A DNA stretch of 64,000 nt from Typha latifolia (Eukaryota; Streptophyta; Magnoliopsida; Poales; Typhaceae), in assembly GCA_019914945.1 (NCBI GenBank), contig CM034101.1:15697188-15761187 (forward strand). The letters are read 5' to 3'. Position 1 is the first letter of the stretch. Each line of letters opens with the position of its first letter. The position numbers and the translations under genes were made by a program. The notes under the pieces are model-generated. The model ran no database searches and was not told where the DNA came from. It worked only from the letters and a program-made list of their open reading frames with translations. Positions 37,529 to 50,398 of this stretch are shown here, piece after piece.

Positions 37529-39743
37529 TTTTTTTGGAGGATATGGCTCGTGTAGAAATTCTTTTGAGCAAAGTTACCACTGTTATCCTGCATCCTTCAT
37601 TGATAAGGTATGATACACCATTATAGGACTTCTTGGGTACCTGGAGGTCATACTTACATCTTTTTTTTTGTTATCACCTGTCCCCTCTGGTTAGTGTTAA
37701 TCCATTTGAGTAGATGTAGAAAGATCCTTTTCAGAATATTCCTATAGAATTCAAGAAACTTGTTTGTAATTCTATATTTCCATTCTCGTTCATCTAGACA
37801 CTCATCGATCCATCTCACAAATCCATGTGGTTTAATACTTTAATGTGTATTACAAACATTAAATTGATGCAGCTTAGCAACACCATGCAGAAACCATGCA
37901 TAAGATAAAACTAGAATGTGTTCTTAACGTTCTTACAAGAAATCAATTTGCTCATTGAAGATTAGCTGTTTGCTGCCTATTATCTATATAAATATCATTG
38001 GCTGTTGCTATGAGATAGAAATAATTTTAAATATGTTAACATTTTCCAATTTCCCCCCTTCATATACATTGCAGTTTCAGAATGGGAGTTCTATGTTAAT
38101 GTGTTTATTTTTGTAACAGTTTTACTTTCCACAGCTTGAAATTGGTGATAAAGTTATGACCAGGAAATTTGTATTACACATCATTTTGGAAATTCCTTTT
38201 TGTTTGTCTGTGACTTAACATGGTTTCTGATGATCCAGTCATAATGCCTCCCCTGATCTTGATGTCTTGGTAAATTGAAGTAATCTATCACTCCTGTTCT
38301 TATTCTTTTTAAGTTTTAACACCATCACATTTCATCTTTAAGATGCTCAGTCAGTTGTTGATTGTACATGGCTGATACTTCCTTGCAGCATTCTTGTGCA
38401 TTGATTGTCCACTGTTATTTGAACTCCACAATGATGCCGCTGGATGTTTCACACTGTGGTGTGCTAGAGTTCGTAGCGGAAGAAGGCTTTATCTACATGG
38501 CTTACCAGGTAGGTATCAATATGAGAATTTTCCTTTTGCTTTGATCTTAATTAAAAAAAGAGATGTTGCAGGAGCTCTATCTGTCACTTATCTTCTCCTC
38601 TTCTTTTTGATGTCTAGGTGATGCAAAATATGCTTTTACAAGAGAGGGAAACTGTCCGTGTTAAGAACATCACCCTCCCTAAAGGTACATATGTGAAATT
38701 GCAGCCTCACAACAAAGACTTTCTAGATACTTCAATCCCAAGGCTATGCTCCTACTCTTACTGAAATAGTCTACTTGCCTATGGTCGGGTTCTTGTTACT
38801 TACTGATATAAAACTGAATATCTGTCATCCTGCAGCTTGGAAACAGCTCTTAAGGAACTTCTCCTGTTTAACCACAGGCGACAATATTATGATAGCTTAC
38901 AACAATAAAAGAGCTAAAGCCTGCTTCTGTGAATAGTATCATTGAGACGGAATGTGAAGGGGATTTCATACCTCCTCTTAACTATGAAGAACCCGAGAAT
39001 TAGCAACGACATTTTATTTCTCCAAGCAAGGCACATGCTGAAGGTATTCTTTGTATTTTTGCTCATACAAACATAGTCTCATCTTATTTGACTTTCCGTC
39101 ATATAAGTATATGATATAATTGTTGAACATGTTTTGAGTTTTCATGGCTATTGAGCAAAATAAGGGTTTGACTCCTCATTTGAGAATACTATTATTTCTG
39201 CTCTCATCAGACATGTGGCTATTTTAGCCGCAATAGTTTGTGTGGAGCCTACTCAATCTTTGAGTTCTGCTCCACACTCCACAGGCAAGCTTTATATTGA
39301 CTTTCGAGTTTGTCCGATTAAACTTCACCTGCTTCTGTATGCTAATCAGGGGGAGTCAAATGTGCCTTGAATGTAACTGATGAGTAACAGAAAAGAAAGG
39401 TAGAGAATTTTCATCAAATTTTTGTTAGTCCTGTTACCCCTATAATTCCTACTCGTTATTTTTCAGATTGAGATGCTAAACCTGAACCTGGAGATGAGCC
39501 AAAATTCATTCCGTTCACTGGTGCTGGAAAGCGGTTGGAGGGAAAGCTTTCAAAGCAGTGGGAACAAAGAATCTCTTCTCCTACAAAAGACGAGCAGCCA
39601 GCAGTGAACATAAACATGAAGCAGCCAAGAAAAGTATGTACATCTTCACTGGATAGCAGTTCCTCTGATCAGACAACTGGAAAGCTTGTGGATGGTTCAA
39701 ATGTAAATCATGCTTCAAAGAAACAGAAAAGGTGCAGTTTTTA
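37529..39743 (+). pseudogene. UFD1-like (ubiquitin fusion degradation 1) pseudogene, introns retained
   Basis: UFD1 is the ubiquitin-binding cofactor of the CDC48/p97 unfoldase. Exon-like blocks in order: 37529-37607 (SFEQSYHCYPASFIDK), about 38135 (LEIGDKVM), about 38380-38510 (IDCPLLFELHNDAAG, then in another frame VSHCGVLEFVAEEGFIYM), about 38619-38745 (VMQNMLLQ, VRVKNITLPKGTYVKLQPH), about 38836-39003 (SCLTTGDNIMIAYNNK, then SVNSIIETECEGDF) and 39467-39743 (EPKFIPFTGAGKRLEGK). Frame changes occur after NDAAG, within the FLD..NPK segment, after ETAL and after AYNNK, and an in-frame TAG follows NYEEPEN. The block giving IIMPPSALDRLA in working genes is also scrambled. Retained intron borders mean a DNA-level duplicate, not a retrocopy. 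It is unlikely to make a working protein. Confidence 0.85.
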
Positions 39744-42700
39744 ATCAGATTGTTTTTCTTTCCTTGTGTCCCAGTCTTTTCCTTTGTGTGATTTGCAGAG
39801 TATGCTGTATGGTCCTTTATTTTTCCTGCATCAGCATGTCCTGTTAGATCATATTCCTTTCCCTCATACGTCACACTGTTTGAAATTGGACTAGGAGTTA
39901 AATAGGCTTGTGTATATATGCTTATGGTTATATCTATGTCCCTTGCAGTAATTTAGACCAGTTAATTAGGAGTATATATGCACGACTTAAGATAAGGTAT
40001 ACAATTATCAAATACAACAGCCTATTTAGTAGAATGAATATGTTACAAGGGAACGAGTATGTGAGGTTGTCTCTTTGTAAGCTAGGAGTTTGAACAGCAA
40101 GTAACCTTCAAATTTGAGAACACACAATTACGGAAGGTGTCCAGGGGCTGAACATTTTCCAGATCCACCACGGCAATTGCGCAACTAAATTTGGAAGGAT
40201 CCTACAAAAAGTGACATAATTTCTGTGACCACCTCGAACTCGCCATCAACCCTCTGTAACCTATTAAGCAGGTCAAATATTAAGATGCTTTGATGATATG
40301 ACTAAGGTACCTTGGTTAGCTGCTTCATCTAGGTGGTCATTATCCATACCGGACTTTGTCTTGGTTAACCTCTTTTAAGTTAAGCTTGAAGATTACTTAG
40401 CCAAAGATGTTAGCAGTGGAGCATGTACCTATGCAGTGTATGTGGGCTAGATCATCTTGTGTTTTCTCTGAAACCTTTTGTTCCAACCTGGACACCATAA
40501 ACAGCAGGGGTCCATTCTACAAAACAATCTTTTTCTTTGTGAATACTTTTCTGGCGACGCCAATGAAATTCTTGTCTGGAACTTCAACTCATAGTATATT
40601 ACTTTCTGCTTTCTTGTAATGTAGGTACCCACAAAAGAAATGAAGGCATATACTCCCAAGAAAGAAAGAACCTAAATTCCATGCATTTACAGGAAAGAGC
40701 TACTCCTTGAAAGGTTAATCAAGACTGCACGGTTTATTCAAAATCTGTTCAAGCTGGGACTTTTGCAGTTATTGTACATCAAGTTCACTGATATAAGGTA
40801 ATTCCACCAATCCATCTTCATCCTTTTAAATCTTTCCAGTATGTAAATTTACATGGATGCAAGGAGTATGAGCAGATCCCTAAATCTTTTTCAATCCTGT
40901 GACTTAGTCATCCTGAAATATGCACGGAAGTTCTTTGGAGTGTTCGTGAGCTTATTTCTTCCATAACGTCAAAGAAAATTATCTGCATATGAATTTAGGG
41001 CATCATATCCTCTTTGATCATTATAATTCGGAAAGCATAGTTTATCAAGTATTACAAGTATACTTCTGGAGGAAGAGCTCAACTAAGAGAACATATTTCG
41101 TCTACAAAGTCTTAAGAGTTAGTGTTATCTTATTATCTGGAGCCAGAGTACGTCAGAGTTTTAAAGCATTAATTTATGTCAACGTATATGAGTCTTGATC
41201 ATTTCGTTAGGTGGTTAGTTGTTACAGTTGTTCCATGACAGCGATTTGACTCCCTAATTAGTTGGCGTGGGCCTGCTCTTCTATATACCCAGTTCCAGCG
41301 AATCTGAAGCTGGAAAGAGTCTTACTTTTAATGTCTTGTTCCATAATAAAGGAATCACATACTATAGTGTACTTGTCGATCACCTATTCGTCGTTTCAGT
41401 TGTATGGTGCACTAGAAGAATCATAATATGCCCTCATCTGCATGTGCCCGTTCTTGCTAAACTTGATTCGTCGCTGCTCTTTGATTCTATTACAATTAAT
41501 TTTTGGCTTGTCCAACCAAAAGGGCATTAATATTAATTTAGTGATTGATTTATGCAAAGAAGAAAATAATAAAGGGCATTAATATTAACATCTGTGGATA
41601 TTGGGAAGCACATGATTCTTCTACATGAGTCTCTTGATAACCCTATAACATCAGTTGTAGATATTAAATTTGGATACGTTTTTCGACCTTATTCTGCAAT
41701 ATTGATATCTTCTCCATGCACGTGCACATGCACATGCACACCCAACTTTCTTTATAGTTCCTCTTTCAACATGGAGGTTTAAGTCCTAAGTAAAGATCAT
41801 TAGCATGTGACAGGACGACTTATTGCTAAATTATAGCTAGCTTAGGGTTTTTGTTGTTGGGAATGGCCACAAGACTGCTATAAACATTGTCAAATCCAAA
41901 GCACCAGCATGATATGTCTCAATATTAAGCAGCATGCATTAACTTCATTGATCAATTAAAGGGATTGTTGGGAGTTCGCATCTTCCCAGGCCCACGGCGT
42001 TCCACCACCTAAATGAGATATCTGGATTAGGCACTCTAACCTCATATATAGCAACGTTTCCGTTTACTAATTATGGAATTACCTGCCAAATAATCTTTCA
42101 ATCTCTGTTAATTTAATGACTTTCTTAGCTTTTCGTGATTAATTGATCAATAGATTAAGACAGTTTTTGCTCGAACATTTTAAAGTCAGATGTGTCGCCA
42201 ATTGAATAAATACTTCTATATGATTTGCCAGCGTACCACGTCTGGTAGGTGGTGGGCTTAGTTGGTTGACACGTGCACGTTCCGTGTGGAACACTCAGAT
42301 CCATTATATACTCTTTTCTTTTCAGTTTCCATTCGAATTCGCCAGCCAAATCAAATGTTCTCCGTCGTTATTCAAGTAGAATAACCAACTTTCAACTAGT
42401 TGCTCAACTACGCTCTTCAATTTGACACGCAATTAGACGAGCACATACCTCTACAAAGTAGCTCAACATTACTGGGACGTATTACATTACTTTAAGAGTT
42501 TATGAAAAGTGATATTAATTAGAGGCTTGCACCTACTCTACCAAATGAAGTGCGACCTGGTCACCTAAAGCAATACAATCAATAAAAGGCATCAGTGGAC
42601 GAGAAATATCACCATCACCATCGACATCAATGTCGATTCTCTCCCCTTACAAGACTAATGAGAACAAAAAAAGCAGCAGTACGATAACAAATGAAGATCG

Positions 42701-43102
42701 CGACTACGCATTCACTAAAATCGAAATAAAAATTATGATGTTATCGAGACTAAGTCAATCTATTTGCCGCTTTTCTTAATTCAAAAAAGCTTTTTGCATT
42801 AACTCATAAGGGTTAGGGAGGGAGAAGAAAACGAAGTCACGAAGAGAGAATTAGATAATGTCTACATCAACTCTTCCGAAGTAAATCTCCACTTCTCTTC
42901 CACTACCACTACTACCACCACCACCATCACCACCATCACCACCTCTTCCTTCATCTCTTTTTCTCTCCAACCCACATCCACCTCAATAACTTCTCCCATT
43001 TCCCCACCCTAAGCAACCTCCTTAATCTTCTTTTCTTCTCTTAAACCCCCTTTTCCATGTGAAATCCTAACCCTAGCTTCCGATCTCCAACATCACTGGT
43101 CC
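39744..43102. other. Intergenic, no gene seen
   Basis: About 3.3 kb of AT-rich sequence. Short open frames such as 41267-41530 show no family resemblance. Before the RopGAP start there is a CT-rich leader-like stretch with CCA/TCA triplet runs (about 42890-42990). Confidence 0.6.
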
Positions 43103-46100
43103 ATGTCTCCGTTGCAGCTCCGCCCGAGCTTCCATCTCTCGCCCTACACCTCCGAAGAAGAGGAGGAAGAAGAGGAAGAGGAGGAAGAAGAGGAAGACGA
43201 GGAGGAAGAGGAAGAGGAAGAGGAAGAGGAAGAGGAAGAGGAAGAGGAAGAAGAAGAAGAAGAGGAAGCGGAAGAGGAATTTCCCATCTCGTCGCCGTTG
43301 ATCTTGCCGGGATTGGAAGGTGGAGAGGAGGAGAGGTCGGGGAACCAGTTCTCCATCGTGGCGGCTCTCGTGGCGGCGCTAAGGAAGTCGCTGGTGATGT
43401 GCAGCGTTGGCGCCGTGGAGGACGGGGGTTGCCCTAAGACATCGGCAATGGAGATCGGATGGCCTACCGACGTCAGGCACATCTCGCATGTCACGTTTGA
43501 TCGGTTTGATGGGTTCCTCGGGCTTCCGGTGGAGTTGGAGCCAGAGGTTCCAAGGAGGGTTCCAAGTGCCAGGTCTAGATCTTGTTTAGATATGGATTTT
43601 TTTCGGAATCTTAGGTTTATAGCCTTTTTCTGTTGCTATCATGATCAATTTGCCCTTCTTAGTGGCTTTCCTGCACACTCCTTCATTTCTTCTTCATTAG
43701 CGTTTAATTCTCTGGACGAGAAAGTAATCAACGTCGAATTGACAACATCTAGACTACTTTGGAACAATTTAAAGTGTTACTGTGATTTCTTGTGATAACT
43801 GTGCTGCTCTTTGAAATTATTCATTTTCGATTGATTTTATACCCTCTTACAGTTGACGGCAGAGATAGTTGTATCCAAAATCCTAGTCTTTTACGGATTG
43901 CATCAACTTAATGGTTGTTCATTCATTGTGCTCTTTTCTGACATATTTCATTTTGTGGACTAGCTAAGTTGACATTTCATTAAGTATTAAAAATGAAAAT
44001 TGTTTCAAGCTCTGTAGAGTGTAAGGTTCATGGAAACTAGCAGCGCTTAGGAATTGAGAGGAATGCAGTGTAATCTGGAAAGCTAAGGCCGCTAAAAGCC
44101 TAAAACTTGAGGAACTGAGGGGTATCCTTTTCTGTAGTATCTGCCTTCCTTTCCTTCGCAGCTAGCCCATATCCAGTACACTCTCTAATTATTATTCCCT
44201 TTCAATAAAGTGATCAAACATCTTGCTTTTAACTTTATATCCCTGTTCAGCTATATGTCAATTTAGTGGGCAGCATGGGAACATGTCCTTGTTAGCTTTT
44301 CACAGTAGTATGTTGTGTTAAATGCTACCCTTTTTTCTTCCTGTTTGTTTTTCAAATTTTTATGATAACGCGAAGAAATACCTTCTGTTCCTATGGAGTA
44401 TCGTGGACAATTTAATCATTTTCTCAGTAGCCCGTCTACTGTGTTTAGACCAACTTCATTTCAGAATGTAAAGCTCATTATTAAATCTGAACCTACGTGC
44501 AGTGCAAGTGTATTTGGAGTTTCTGCCAACTCTATGCAATGCTCATATGATAAAAGTGGGAACAGTGTGCCAACAATATTGCTCTCAATGCAAAAGCACT
44601 TGTACAGTCAAGGAGGCCTTCAGGTATGTCACTCTGCAGGAGCTGGTTGACTTACTATATTTAAGTTCTGAAAATAATGATACCATTCTGCATGTGCTAG
44701 GCTGAAGGGATTTTCAGAATCAATGCAGACAATAGCCAGGAAGTTTATGTTAGGGACCAATTGAACAGAGGAGTTGTACCTCACGAGGTCGATTTGCACT
44801 GCTTAGCAGGATTGATAAAGGTAAAGATGAAGTTTCAAATCAACTTGAATAATACTCTTTGTTTAAGTTTCTGGTTAATGTCATTAAATTCATTTTGCTT
44901 TAAATGTCTTCTACTCTTCCTGAAATGAAGAGATATCTTTAGGGTGAGTCTTTCATTCAATAGTTGAGAATAGACTGCTCCCAAGCTCTTTGTAAGATAA
45001 TGTTGAAGCTTCATCTTTTTGTGTAACTAGTATTATGCATTTTGGCCAAACACTAGTTTTTAGTTCCTATATCCATTAAAAAGTGGAGCATATGCATAAT
45101 TATTGGTGCCATTATTTCATTTATTAAACTTTTGGCATCTATATAATTTTACTAGGTCTCCCGTATTTATAATTGCATGATGTCCAGAATTTTAAATTTT
45201 AAATACTGTATGATATTGGATCATAACTTGATGTTTGCAGCAAGTAAATACTTGTGGCTAAGCAATATCTTTAGGTTGAACAAAATATTCAATAAGTTTG
45301 TCATCTGAAAAGAGCATAGTATGACTAGAATTAGAACCCAACTTGATTAGTTATCAAGTTCAGCTTCATTTCAGCCTCAAATTCAGGAATGGACTGCTCA
45401 TGGAAATTGAATGGTCTATCATAGGTCATAGACTTCGAAGTCATGGTTTTGAAAGGCAGCCAAGTAGACTTCGAAGTCATGGTTTTGAAAGGCATCTTGG
45501 CTGCCGCTGCACAAATTGGCAATGTAGCCCACACATGGCAAGAAGGCGGTGTTGGAGCCGATTGAGTTTAAATATTTGTTCATAACCTGATCTACCAATC
45601 ACTCTTGCTAGACTAGAATACTATAACTTGTTATTGCCCAATAGCTCATGAGATATCAGGTTTGGGTCTAGCGTAATGGGCTGAATTAAAAAAGATTATA
45701 TCTTATTGGATCTTGCGTAATGGGCCTCCATAAAGATATTTTAGTTATCTTTCAATAGAAATATACTTATATATTGATGTTCACTTTACTAAATATTCAA
45801 TGTGGGACTAAAAATAATAGGAATAGACATGTATAACGAGCCAGGCCAAGGGCAGGTGAAGTGGGTCAGGGCTTCCAGGCCGGGCCGGGCGAGTAAAGCA
45901 CCTATTATTATCTTAGGCTTAGGTCAGGCCTGGCCCAAGGCCCACTTAAAATTGGGATATATATATATATAGTTAATTTGTGATTTTTTGTTATAATGGT
46001 TGTAGGTAATTATTAAAAAATTTATATATGCTGTATTAGTATATATTTATCAAATATAATTTTTTTATATATTAAAAATATTAGGCCGTCTTGGATGATC

Positions 46101-47554
46101 GTCTGCAACCGTCTTTCAATACATTAGTCACTGTTCATGATATCATGTGCAGTAGTCAAGCAAAATTGCATTGTTATTATCTAATAAAGTTTCTGCAAAA
46201 TCCCAAACTTGACCAGCAAAGTAATAGGATGTAAAGTAATACTAAGTAAAGTGATAGGATGCACCAATGCAGTCTAAGATGTTTGCTGAATGTGCGCAGT
46301 CACATACTTATGTGTATCATTTTAAGTGCTATCTAAGACGCATTTCCAATGTTATAGCTGCTCCATCAAATTGCGTATGCTTAGAAACTCTCACAAATAT
46401 AAATAGTATGTTCCTTTTCTACTGTGTCGTCACGCCCCTCGACATTTTGCCATGGCACTACATTTCCTTTACGAAATGTGCCTTTTAATGTCAGGAATAG
46501 GCCACAGGAATTTGACATGCATACACTATTATACGTAAGTTGTACATGTAGTTGATTTCTTTCAGCAAGGCAGAAAAAAGGGATGATTTTGTTGAAGTTT
46601 GTCCAGTTGCTGGCTTCTGGGATCTCATAGCTGATCTCATATTCTTCTGTAGGCATGGTTTAGGGAACTTCCATCAGGTGTACTTGACTCGTTGACGCCA
46701 GATCAGGTGATGCACTGCAACACCGAGGAAGAATGTTTTCAACTTGCAATGATGCTACCGCCAACAGAAGCGGCATTACTTGACTGGGCCATTAATCTGA
46801 TGGCAGATGTTGTGGAGCATGAACACTATAACAAGATGAATGCTCGAAACATCGCCATGGTTTTTGCACCTAACATGACTCAGGTTGTTGGAAGAACTTT
46901 CATTTGTAAGATATTGTTTTCCGTATGCATAAAACAAGAAAGAACATACAATAACCACTGTTTAATGTTCTTGTCTTCCAGATGGCCGATCCCTTGACTG
47001 CTTTGATTCATGCAGTTCAAGTGATGAATTTTCTCAAGACACTGATCATAAAGACCCTGAGGGAAAGGAAAGAGGCAGCTGCTTCTGCCCATTCATTGCA
47101 GTCCTGCTCTGAGTCTCCAACCAACAAAGATGAACCTAATTCATCAAAACCAGAAAAGAAATCTTGTGTTTGTGAGAGCCAGCAAACTATCGATTTCTCT
47201 GCTCTTGACAGAGCTACCTTAAACAAGTTCCTCTTGAGTGCTGGGCATGCTCTGCAGAGTGATGTTGAAGAGAATTTTGAGAGCTTTGAGAGGAAAGGTG
47301 AAGTTGACAAACATCATGATTACCCATGTGGGAAGAGTTCATCCGTAAGTGGCGAGTTAAAGGCTCTAGAGAATGGCTCTGAAAATGGATTTCATAGTGG
47401 AGATGTAGAAGGCTTGTTTGATAGACTTAACTTTAGGAGTGGTGTACGGAAGCTCTGCAGCCACCCTGTGTTTCAGTTGAGCAAATCCATCAAGAAGTCG
47501 GGAGAGGTCGCAGGTGTAGATTCTAATGGAAAAGATAGAGAAAGTTGGACATGA
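43103..47554 (+). CDS. CRIB-domain Rho GTPase-activating protein (RopGAP)
   Basis: The protein switches off plant ROP GTPases, which control polar growth, cytoskeleton and wall patterning. Five exons (43103-43572, 44503-44623, 44701-44820, 46653-46883, 46982-47554) give 504 residues. A poly-Glu tract covers about residues 18-59. A CRIB motif follows (AMEIGWPTDVRHISHVTFD, about 115-133) and binds active ROP. The GAP domain begins near residue 158 (ASVFGVSANSMQ). It has the arginine finger GIFRIN (R203), CLAGLIKAWFRELP, LLPPTEAALLDWAINLMADV and MNARNIAMVFAPNMTQMADP. The tail is Ser-rich and poorly conserved. CRIB plus GAP in this order is special to plants. The poly-Glu run is coded by a GAA/GAG purine repeat and may vary in length. 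Confidence 0.95.
43144..43275 (+). repeat. Coding GAA/GAG microsatellite (poly-Glu)
   Basis: About 40 codons of GAA/GAG with one GAC and one GCG, inside exon 1 of the RopGAP gene. The antisense frame reads poly-Ser and is not a gene. Confidence 0.95.
45430..45505 (+). repeat. Short tandem duplication and hairpin in RopGAP intron 3
   Basis: A 29-base element beginning AGACTTCGAAGTCATGG occurs at 45430 and again at 45466, period 36. Arms GGCAGCCAAG (45455-45464) and CTTGGCTGCC (45496-45505) can pair across the second copy. Confidence 0.75.
45835..45960. repeat. GGCC-rich island, degenerate repeat
   Basis: A short island of GGCC/CAGGCC words (GGCCGGGCCGGGC, CAGGCCTGGCCCAAGG) in the AT-rich third intron of the RopGAP gene. 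Plants often carry such stretches as remnants of small DNA elements; I see no clean ends. Confidence 0.35.
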
Positions 47555-50398
47555 GCTTATGTGTAATTTCGTTGCAGTTTCAGATGTTTAGAGTTCAGAT
47601 GATCTAATATTCTGCAGGATAGTTTGTAGGTAGGAAGGTTATTAAGCATTACGAGTACAAAGTTCTCCGGTGTATGTCTCAGCTTCCTATCCACATTATG
47701 TGTGCCTTTGGAGACATCTCCTGTAAATAAGCCATGATGGTTTTAGATGACCCAACAGTTTCTACCACAACCATCCTTGTATTATTAGGTGTACCAAAAG
47801 ATATTCAACTTCTTAATTGATGATTGATCAAATTCATAAATTCCATATCCATCTTTGAACTTTTCTCTTCAATGCAGTGAGTACGTTCTATTACTGCTAG
47901 CTTTTCCTTGCTCTCATTCTTCACGGGTCATCTTACTGCCTAGAATCCAATATAGAATGGCATCATAGTTAACACAGCAAGCCCATGTGGTTAGCCGTTA
48001 GCCGCTCAGTGGCACAAAGCAGTTCAAGAGTAAAATATGCGCTAGTAGAAGGAAACTTCTAGATGCTAAATTGCTGGATGCCAGCTATATAAGTAATTAT
48101 TTTGTCCGTGTAAATTCACCAGCCAGTTTAAAAGAAGTTCGTATAGTTGAGAACGATGTTATATATATATATATATATATATATATTTTATCTTCTAAGA
48201 TTTTCTTTCACTTTTAAATTTAATTATTTCAAGAAAAATTTATATTATAATACCTTGCATTATAATTTACACTATATATTTTTATTATTTACAAATCAAA
48301 CTCCATTATTTAACGAATATGTATATAAAACATTATGAGTTAGATTTGAACTAACATCGTAAGAATATACTGTTAAATTAAGATATTTTATTTCTAAAAT
48401 AAGTAAAATGACCTTATTTCCAAAATGACTAAAATACACTTAGTTGAAGGTGTTTTTATAATTTTCTTAGTATAATTAATTTAATTGTTAAATTTAACTG
48501 ATCTAATACTATAGTGTTTTCTGCACATATTTGTTAAATCAGAAGGCTCAATTTATAAATAATAAAAATATAGGAGATAAACTATAATTTTATTAAAAGA
48601 CAAAATGTTATATATAAATTTCTCTTATTTTAATATAATTAAAAAATTAAATTAAATAAGCAAATTTTTATATTTTAAATAACATATTGATCTAGTAAAA
48701 TTCGAACTTCAGATCTTCCCTCTGATAAAATTCAAACGCAGTCTCAGCTATACTCCTGAAAGTGGCCAGAGTCACAGAGACGACAACGCCGTGAATTCAG
48801 CAAACCTGGAAACAATCGGACACTACGCTGAAATATATCGTAGCACAAAAGGTAGCAAGCAGCAAGCAATGCTTTCGATAGCTCAACAGTAGAAAAAAGT
48901 ACCCTCAAATATTGTTGGATTATTGTTTATATTTTATAACCCCATCTAACATCCCTGACCTTCCCTCTATGGCTCTGTACCAGTCCTACTCATTATATAT
49001 ATTCTCGTTACCCAAAGCATATCACTCTATCAGTCATCAATAAAGTTAACAGCGTCACCTTCCAAGATACTTCTCGCGCAGGGCCGTAGCTCTGATTCGA
49101 CCGGACTCGTTCAACGTACGTACGTACGCACGTCCTACTCCAATTAAGCTCGTCCTACGTGTTGCGCTGCACTGATCGAGACGTCGCCTTTCTCGCGGGA
49201 AGCTGTCGCGAAATCCCCCCCCTCCACCGAGTCCGAGCCTCAGGATCCGAGACTGCGACGCCTCCATGCATGCACGACGTACCGAGCTAGACGAACGACC
49301 GAGTACTGCTCACTATACCGGAAATGCTTGCGTCCTTCGTGATATATATCCTCTCCAAGTAGAGGACAATCTTCACAAATAATAGACAGAGGTGTAAATG
49401 GAAAACACTATTCTTTCTTTTTATTTCCTTATTTTTTATGCTTACTCGTATCGGACACATAGGATGCGAAAGATACTCCAAAACTCGGATTAAGTAGTAC
49501 TACGGCCAATCATACGCAGCTCAATAGGTCCACCCACGTGCTATTTTTTGGAACTTTTAATAGGATCTCAGACGCCCACTCTCCTCCCCTAATTGCTTGG
49601 AATCCTCGTCGTTCTAACCTCTTGCTTCACTTGCGATGGGATGGCTGACACATCTCAACCATCTAATACTTCCAAACTAAATAAATAAATAAATAAATAC
49701 CGTTAAAGAAAGTATAACATAGGTTGTTAGACCTAAAACTTATCCTTACCAAAGAAAAAAGTAAGTATATATAGGCTGTACCAACTTCTTATTTTTCCGA
49801 TATAGGGAGAAGGTTATTAAATGATATTAATTGAATTAATAAGAAAGTAATTACTATTAAGCTACTATATTGCTAATAGGTTGTTGGATCTCACTAATCA
49901 GAACAAAGTTTATAGATTCTATCCTCCAATTGTGGTGATTTGATTTTTTTATTATTATTATTATTAGAGCATTCTATATGTATAGTTTAAACTTGTTACG
50001 GTTCGTTTTTAAATTTTTTTTATCTTAGTTGCAAGTTAACCCTTTATTTAACCTATTATTGATGTATGGACTAGGACTCTTAATCTAGTGAAGCTGATAA
50101 GCAAGTCTATGCCTATATCCTTTAAAACTACTTAAATCTATATACATTGCCTAAAGAAAAACGGAGATAACGAGACATTAAATATGTTTGTCTGAGAGCA
50201 TATGGGAGCTATATCCTACAACGGAGCAGCTATCTCAGCGAATGTTACGTACAGTAGTGTACTGTCAAATAGTGACAGCAGATTCCCCGCCTTGTCTTGC
50301 ACACATGCATAAATCCGCTTTAATTGGGCTTGCAGAACTACCAAACCATTAGCTATCAGTTTCCATTTGGATTTCCAAAGCCTCTCTACTCACTCACC
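47555..50398. other. Intergenic: RopGAP 3' flank to bHLH promoter
   Basis: Contains an (AT)n tract at 48160-48186, an (AAAT)n tract near 49680 and an (ATT)n tract near 49950. A GC-richer patch at 49055-49267 has a 70-codon minus-strand frame (MEASQSRILRLGLGGGGG...) with no match I know. The bHLH promoter should lie in the last few hundred bases. Confidence 0.5.
48160..48186 (+). repeat. (AT)n microsatellite
   Basis: About 13 AT units. Confidence 0.95.

Noticed and set aside
43144..43494. Poly-Ser minus-strand frame opposite the RopGAP exon 1
   Set aside because: It is the complement of the GAA/GAG repeat that encodes poly-Glu in the real gene.
49055..49267. 70-codon minus-strand frame (MEASQSRILRLGLGGGGG...)
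   Set aside because: GC-richer than its surroundings but with no recognised domain or splice context; not enough to call a gene.
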